Source: Planctomycetota bacterium (GTDB taxonomy: Bacteria; Planctomycetota; Phycisphaerae; Phycisphaerales; UBA1924). Taken from it: 37,052 nucleotides of DNA. Below, piece by piece: positions 33,346 through 37,052 of the stretch. Where the stretch lies: positions 1 through 37,052 of the forward strand of contig JAJRPN010000017.1 of the NCBI GenBank assembly GCA_024280755.1, given 5' to 3'. The position numbers were made by a program, and so were the translations under genes. Position 1 is the stretch's first letter; every line of letters starts with the position of its first letter. The notes under the pieces were generated by a model. The model was given only the letters and a program-made list of their open reading frames with translations, ran no database searches and had not been told where the DNA came from.

Positions 33346-34923
33346 TTATTGGCTATTTTGTACTGCTTCAATAAAGGCACTAATATCGTAGAAGTTGACT
33401 GTGCCATCACGATTCACATCTGCGATTTCAAACTGGGTCAAGGATGGATCCTTTCGGTTTGAAGTACCAGAGTGCGGAGTCGCGGCATATGGGAATACAT
33501 CGTTAAACGCAATGTCATTTTCAGCGACATTGTCACCCACAATGGTAATCGTTTCATATGTCGGCCCTGATGCGATTGCAGTGAGGGCGATATCGATAAC
33601 ATCATCGCCAAACCGACGGCCGTTTGGCCACCCACTAGAAACGCCGCCGGTAGTATCGCCGCCAATGAATCCAAATCGCGAGAATCCCATTTCGCCAGCC
33701 AGCGGGACTGGTCCAGTGGTCGTTGCTACACGCAGGACATCGGGGATGAACACGGCGACCAGATCTTGGCGATCGGCTTCTTGAAAATCAGTTCCGAAAA
33801 CAATGTTGATTAACGAGGCGAGTTCGGAGTTCGCAGCATAAGTCGCGAAGACCGAATCATCGGTTGGGCTGAGGGCGTTAAACTCATCCTTTCCTGCAAA
33901 TGGGACAAGCGCTTCGTTGAACAACGGGTTGCCAAGACGGTTGACTTGGATCCAATCGCCGTAGCTTTCAATGTTGTTGCCTGCCTTACGGATAGTCACC
34001 TTTGGTCGGCTCACCGATGCGTAGACACCCACGCCGGTTTGTGTACCAAAGAATGCATCGTTGTACTCAAAGTCAGGAAGTTGATCGAGCGGGATTTGCA
34101 TGGCGATGGTCAGGACATTGAATCCCTTGAAACCATCAACACCATCATTATCCTGCCCGAGCCCGTCAGCGAGTGTACCGTTGTTATCGAGAATGCGGAC
34201 ATTGAGCAGATCGAAGATGCCAGGAATGTCAGAATAGAAGCTGTCGTCACGAGGGCCCGCGAAGAAGACCTCGCCGTTGGAGCCTGTGAAGATCGCTTGC
34301 TGGGTGTAGGAGTCGAGCTGCTCAAAGCTTGAAGCTCCAGAAACCGCTCTACCTGTTTCATCATTGTACAATGGCGTGGTGTTTATACCAACATTTGGAG
34401 GAGCAACGATTGCACCTGAGAGCGCCAAGTGTGCTTCGGTTTCGATCGGAGTCCTCGCGACGCTGTAGGTCTGGGTGTAGTTCTGGCGAGCATCACCGTT
34501 TTCCAAGATCGGTCCAACTTCGGTGCCCAGCCCGTAGGACAGTATGGTATTTTCATTTTTGTAACCAGCGTCAACCGCTGAAAACTGAAAGTCATAACGG
34601 ATAACAGTATCACCAGTCGATGGATTGGTGATGTGGAGTGAATAGAGCGCATCATCTGCGAAGCGTTCATAGATTGAGCCGTCACCTGGTTCAGAAAATG
34701 GACGAACGCTCGCAACAATATTGAGCACGCCAACCGATGGGTCATCATATTTGGTGCCGATAAATGCGTAGACATCGGTCAAATTTGTCTGTGGGTCCTG
34801 CTTGATAAGTGGAGCGTCGCTGTGGCTCGATGCGAGCGCAGGCGATACATTAAGTGTCGCCATAGTTCCTGCGATGACAAAAAGTGCTACGGCACTCACG
34901 ATAGTTTTTGTATTTCGTTGCAT
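33346..34923 (-). CDS. DUF4331 domain-containing secreted protein with dockerin-like tail
   Basis: A protein of 525 aa. The signal peptide ends at PALA (residue ~31). The mature protein begins SSHSDAPLIKQDPQTNLTDVYAF, the characteristic DUF4331 N-terminus; this SHxDAP segment with its His and Asp residues is conserved in the family and may bind metal. The main body carries family stretches such as VLNIVASVRPFSEPGDGS and FAGPRDDSFYSD (~220-231). The C-terminal ~25 residues (ADVNRDGTVNFYDISAFIEA) form one dockerin-like Ca-binding unit, so it belongs to the same sorting class as the protein at 170-1321. No enzymatic function is known for DUF4331. It is preceded by a strong palindrome and followed by a terminator. 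Confidence 0.88.
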   Translation of the reverse strand: MQRNTKTIVSAVALFVIAGTMATLNVSPALASSHSDAPLIKQDPQTNLTDVYAFIGTKYDDPSVGVLNIVASVRPFSEPGDGSIYERFADDALYSLHITNPSTGDTVIRYDFQFSAVDAGYKNENTILSYGLGTEVGPILENGDARQNYTQTYSVARTPIETEAHLALSGAIVAPPNVGINTTPLYNDETGRAVSGASSFEQLDSYTQQAIFTGSNGEVFFAGPRDDSFYSDIPGIFDLLNVRILDNNGTLADGLGQDNDGVDGFKGFNVLTIAMQIPLDQLPDFEYNDAFFGTQTGVGVYASVSRPKVTIRKAGNNIESYGDWIQVNRLGNPLFNEALVPFAGKDEFNALSPTDDSVFATYAANSELASLINIVFGTDFQEADRQDLVAVFIPDVLRVATTTGPVPLAGEMGFSRFGFIGGDTTGGVSSGWPNGRRFGDDVIDIALTAIASGPTYETITIVGDNVAENDIAFNDVFPYAATPHSGTSNRKDPSLTQFEIADVNRDGTVNFYDISAFIEAVQNSQ

Positions 34924-34987
34924 ATTAATTCCTTGTTGTTAGAACATGTGAGTTGTGAATACCAAGAGTGTCCGTACAAATGGCATG

Positions 34988-35006
34988 CTCGCGGACGGTC
35001 CGCGAG
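34988..35006. promoter_or_regulatory. 19-bp perfect palindrome upstream of the DUF4331 gene
   Basis: CTCGCGGAC-G-GTCCGCGAG has 9-bp arms and a single central base. It is GC-rich in an AT-rich leader and lies 65 bp before the start at 34923. Possible readings are an operator for a dimeric regulator, or an RNA hairpin in the leader; no T-run follows it, so it is not an intrinsic terminator. Confidence 0.5.
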
Positions 35007-35140
35007 TGGGTCGGGATTGCATGTGAACTCTTGCTGCGAAGAGCACCGCATATTCTGTTCAGGTCAACAGCTATCTTTCGTACGCCAGAACAAAACTGTT
35101 TTTGCAATCAAAATATTTATTCCGTCAAAGTCGGTGTGCT

Positions 35141-35175
35141 CAAAAACACAACGCCCGGCATTCCGGGCGTTGTGT
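35141..35175 (-). terminator. Strong rho-independent terminator after the anti-sigma gene
   Basis: A 13-bp perfect stem (35146-35158 with 35163-35175, core ACAACGCCCGG) has a 4-nt loop and is followed on the minus strand by TTTTTG. It is flanked by A-runs on the other side, so it may also work in the plus direction. It separates the sigma/anti-sigma pair from the DUF4331 gene. Confidence 0.92.
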
Positions 35176-35198
35176 AAAAAACAAGAAATAGTGTGTGA

Positions 35199-36152
35199 TT
35201 AACCTTCGGATCGTGCAGCAACGACAACCCGGCGTTCAAGATCCGACACCCAGGTCCCGCCAGGATTCTCGATAGTAATCGCAAAGAGCGCTACTCGTCC
35301 GAGATCAATCCCCGGTTCGATCGAGACGATAACTTCGCCGTCACTAGAAGCGTTGAATACGCCGCCGCTTACGCGTTGTTCGAGCCCTCGCTCATCGATC
35401 ACCCAGACTTGATACTGCTCAATCATCGGATCGTTCACTTTAAGCCCGACAAATCGGAGGTACCCCTCTCCAAGTTCATCATTCCAAACAACATCTCCTT
35501 GGATATTTGTTTGCTCTGCGAGTGAACCGGGTTGATTGAACGGTGCCCATGCTATTTGGACTGTATTTGGTACGCCGATGAGTTTTAATCGTTTGGCGAG
35601 TAGTTCGGTCGGGTCGCTTGGCGTTTGGTAGTGAACAATGGTTTGATTGGCTTTATCAAGATTGAGCATCGCGTCAGCGAGCATCCCGACGAGTTCGTCT
35701 TCGCGATCTTGAGCAGTTGCAATTTTCTGGTTTAAGCTTCGCTCTATTCTGGATCCGATTGATTCTGATCGAATAAGAAGTGTCAGCGAAACACCCGCGA
35801 TGAGAATCGCAGCAGCGGCAGAATACCGCAATAGATGCTTTGCGCCTTGTTTGGGTATCGTATGAATCACCTGCCCTTCAGATTTCATTTTGTCAGCGGT
35901 GCGTGCCACCAATGCGTGTCCCGATGCGCAGATTGATTTCATCAGAGTCGGTGAAAGCTTATCTTGCTCTTCTGGCAGATCATCAAAGAGATCGAATGCG
36001 ACAATCAGATTTCCAAGTGTATTGGGTTCATCGAGATGTAGTTTCTGGCGAAGCATAAGGAGTTCGTGCCGGTCTTCGATGTTGAGTTGTCCAACTTGCT
36101 CGTCAGCGAGAAGCTCATAGAACCGATCTTCCATTGCGTGTTGATTGTTCAT
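35199..36152 (-). CDS. Membrane anti-sigma factor with RskA-like C-terminal domain
   Basis: A protein of 317 aa. Residues 1-100 are a cytoplasmic sigma-binding region (FYELLADEQVGQLNIEDRHEL at ~11-31) without an HxxxCxxC zinc motif. One transmembrane segment lies at ~108-127 (LLRYSAAAAILIAGVSLTLLI). The periplasmic part has a short coiled-coil-like stretch (~130-170) and then an RskA-type domain: GDVVWNDELGEGYLRFVGL, YQVWVIDERG, GGVFNASSDGEVIVSI, FAITIENPGGT. It should hold the ECF sigma factor encoded just upstream at the membrane until a signal releases it. Its ATG overlaps the sigma stop (ATGA), the usual arrangement for such pairs. Confidence 0.88.
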   Translation of the reverse strand: MNNQHAMEDRFYELLADEQVGQLNIEDRHELLMLRQKLHLDEPNTLGNLIVAFDLFDDLPEEQDKLSPTLMKSICASGHALVARTADKMKSEGQVIHTIPKQGAKHLLRYSAAAAILIAGVSLTLLIRSESIGSRIERSLNQKIATAQDREDELVGMLADAMLNLDKANQTIVHYQTPSDPTELLAKRLKLIGVPNTVQIAWAPFNQPGSLAEQTNIQGDVVWNDELGEGYLRFVGLKVNDPMIEQYQVWVIDERGLEQRVSGGVFNASSDGEVIVSIEPGIDLGRVALFAITIENPGGTWVSDLERRVVVAARSEG

Positions 36153-36805
36153 GATTCTCCTCCCTTACAAACCGTCATTTTTTGATCAATACACCGGGCA
36201 GAGACATAAGCTCGCATGTTGATCATTGCTCGACGCAGCCTAGATTTTACGGTACCGATCGGTGAATCAGTCGCAATGCCAATCTCATAGTGAGAGAGTC
36301 CGCCAAAGATCGACATCCAGATGGCTTCACGCTCATGTTCGGAAAGTTGTGTATAGGCCTTGGCCAAAATTCTTTGCTCATCAATATTGGGAATAGCCGA
36401 AAAACTCGAATGCTCACCACTTGTTGGCAAAGGATGTGCTTTTATCTTGCGAAGGACGCGTCTGCGGGAAGTTATTTGTCTTTGCCTATCGATGATCTTC
36501 CTGTGCGCGATCGTGGCTACAAACGCGGGCTCGGAACCCTTCGATGGATCGAATCGTTTCGCTGAAGTCCAGATTTCAATAAACACATCTTGGACAGCAT
36601 CCTCAATCTCATAGGGTGCCTGATCGAGGTACCGCGTTGCCAAACGATAGACCAGCCTGCCGTATTCATGAGCGCACAACTCGACCGCGGAGTGATCGCC
36701 GGCTGCAACTCTCTCTAAAAGTGATTTCAATAGCATATCCCTTCGTAGTGACAAGAAGTCTACCTTCATTTCGGACTCGATAGAGCAAAAGTTTTTGACA
36801 TCCAA
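36149..36805 (-). CDS. ECF-type RNA polymerase sigma factor
   Basis: A protein of up to 218 aa; starts at 36805 or 36769 (MKVDFLSL) are both possible. Region 2 spans ~45-110 (YGRLVYRLATRYLDQAPYEIEDAVQDVFIEIW...FVATIAHRKIIDRQR), with the DAVQDVF helix that contacts polymerase. Region 4 spans ~150-205: LSEHEREAIWMSIFGGLSHYEIGI, then the recognition helix SPIGTVKSRLRRAMINMR. No sigma region 3 is present. It is cotranscribed and translationally coupled with the anti-sigma gene. The DUF4331 and DUF4198 genes on the same strand downstream are the obvious candidate targets, but I could not find a convincing shared ECF promoter motif by eye. Confidence 0.9.
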   Translation of the reverse strand: MDVKNFCSIESEMKVDFLSLRRDMLLKSLLERVAAGDHSAVELCAHEYGRLVYRLATRYLDQAPYEIEDAVQDVFIEIWTSAKRFDPSKGSEPAFVATIAHRKIIDRQRQITSRRRVLRKIKAHPLPTSGEHSSFSAIPNIDEQRILAKAYTQLSEHEREAIWMSIFGGLSHYEIGIATDSPIGTVKSRLRRAMINMRAYVSARCIDQKMTVCKGGES

Positions 36806-36912
36806 AAAAATTCTTTACTAAAATCCAAAAGCACACTGATTGAGCAGTACGAATCATTTGTGACACAACTCTAAGATTATGCCCGCGTGGCAAGATATCT
36901 AGGCCGTGCCTG

Positions 36913-37052
36913 TGACCTGCCCCCCAATAACTAGTCCATTCCTTATGCGAGTATCCTCGTAGAATGGGCGTATTTGGAAGGCAGACAATCATGGCCAGGA
37001 AACGGCATTCAGCAGAGCAGATCATCAACAAGCTTCGTGAGGCCGAGGTCCA
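36913..37052 (+). mobile_element. IS3-family element, 5' end only (right copy)
   Basis: It begins TGACCTGCCCCCCAATAACT at 36913 and runs off the window. The first 129 bp are identical to 129-1 on the opposite strand. It lies 107 bp upstream of the ECF sigma gene start, pointing away from it. The 3 bp before it (CTG) and the 3 bp next to the left copy (GTT) are unrelated. Confidence 0.85.
36991..37052 (+). CDS. IS3-family transposase OrfA, N-terminal 20 codons (partial)
   Basis: From the ATG at 36991 the frame reads MARKRHSAEQIINKLREAEV and leaves the window. This is the standard OrfA start of many IS3-family elements. It is the same as the left copy as far as that copy extends. Whether the element is complete cannot be seen. 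Confidence 0.85.
   Translation, partial: MARKRHSAEQIINKLREAEV

Noticed and set aside
36666..37031. 121-codon minus-strand frame at the right end
   Set aside because: It runs across the IS end and the 5' part of the sigma gene in antisense; the real genes there are orfA and the ECF sigma.
1..37052. CRISPR arrays, tRNA or rRNA genes
   Set aside because: No regularly spaced repeats and no tRNA-like or rRNA segments noticed by eye; a covariance-model scan was not possible.

Overview
The window looks like chromosomal DNA of a planctomycete, most likely of the Phycisphaerales type. The evidence is a set of secreted proteins with short dockerin-like tails (NFFDVSAFLQ..F...GCP), a PEP-CTERM-like tail of the form PAPGA...GL..RRRR, and a pair of membrane proteins sharing a WVLRPFIG signature. 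I cannot name a species. The first and last 129 bp are identical inverted copies of the 5' end of an IS3-family element. Each carries the start of an outward-facing orfA, so the ~36.8 kb between them lies between two outward-pointing IS copies, or the window ends where an assembly broke in the IS.

Left part (130-4650): a secreted LVIVD-repeat protein with a dockerin tail, a repeat-rich noncoding block with a large nested hairpin and a REP/MITE-like element, a winged-helix regulator, a PEP-CTERM-type secreted protein and an FkbM methyltransferase. Middle left (4870-16435): a prolyl oligopeptidase, a BaiN/HI0933-type flavoprotein, a divergent sulfur pair (cysteine desulfurase and an MBL-rhodanese protein), an NAPE-PLD-like MBL hydrolase, a cardiolipin synthase, an HldE-like protein with reversed domain order and a family 2 glycosyltransferase.

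Centre (16487-24262): an apparently complete reductive pyrimidine-degradation locus. The minus-strand operon runs semialdehyde dehydrogenase, beta-ureidopropionase, NCS1 transporter, class III aminotransferase, dihydropyrimidinase. A PreA-type dihydropyrimidine dehydrogenase converges on it from the plus strand. Together they would import uracil or thymine and convert it through dihydropyrimidine, the ureido acid and the beta-amino acid to an acyl-CoA.

Next (24515-28188) are two translationally coupled secreted M14 carboxypeptidase-like proteins. The second has an intact active site; the first has lost the zinc-binding and catalytic residues. From 28189 to 30523 lies a genomic scar: a HypF lacking its 5' third, abutting the last 27 codons of a lost dockerin protein, then a degenerate YgjP-like (DUF45) peptidase tail.

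Right part (30524-36805): two tandem paralogous membrane proteins, then a minus-strand block of an ECF sigma factor, its anti-sigma factor, a DUF4331 protein with a dockerin-like tail and a DUF4198 protein, separated by clear terminator hairpins. I saw no tRNA, rRNA or CRISPR array by eye. The best candidates for undescribed biology are the active/inactive M14 pair, the PreA without an Fe-S domain, and the ECF/anti-sigma/DUF4331/DUF4198 block.
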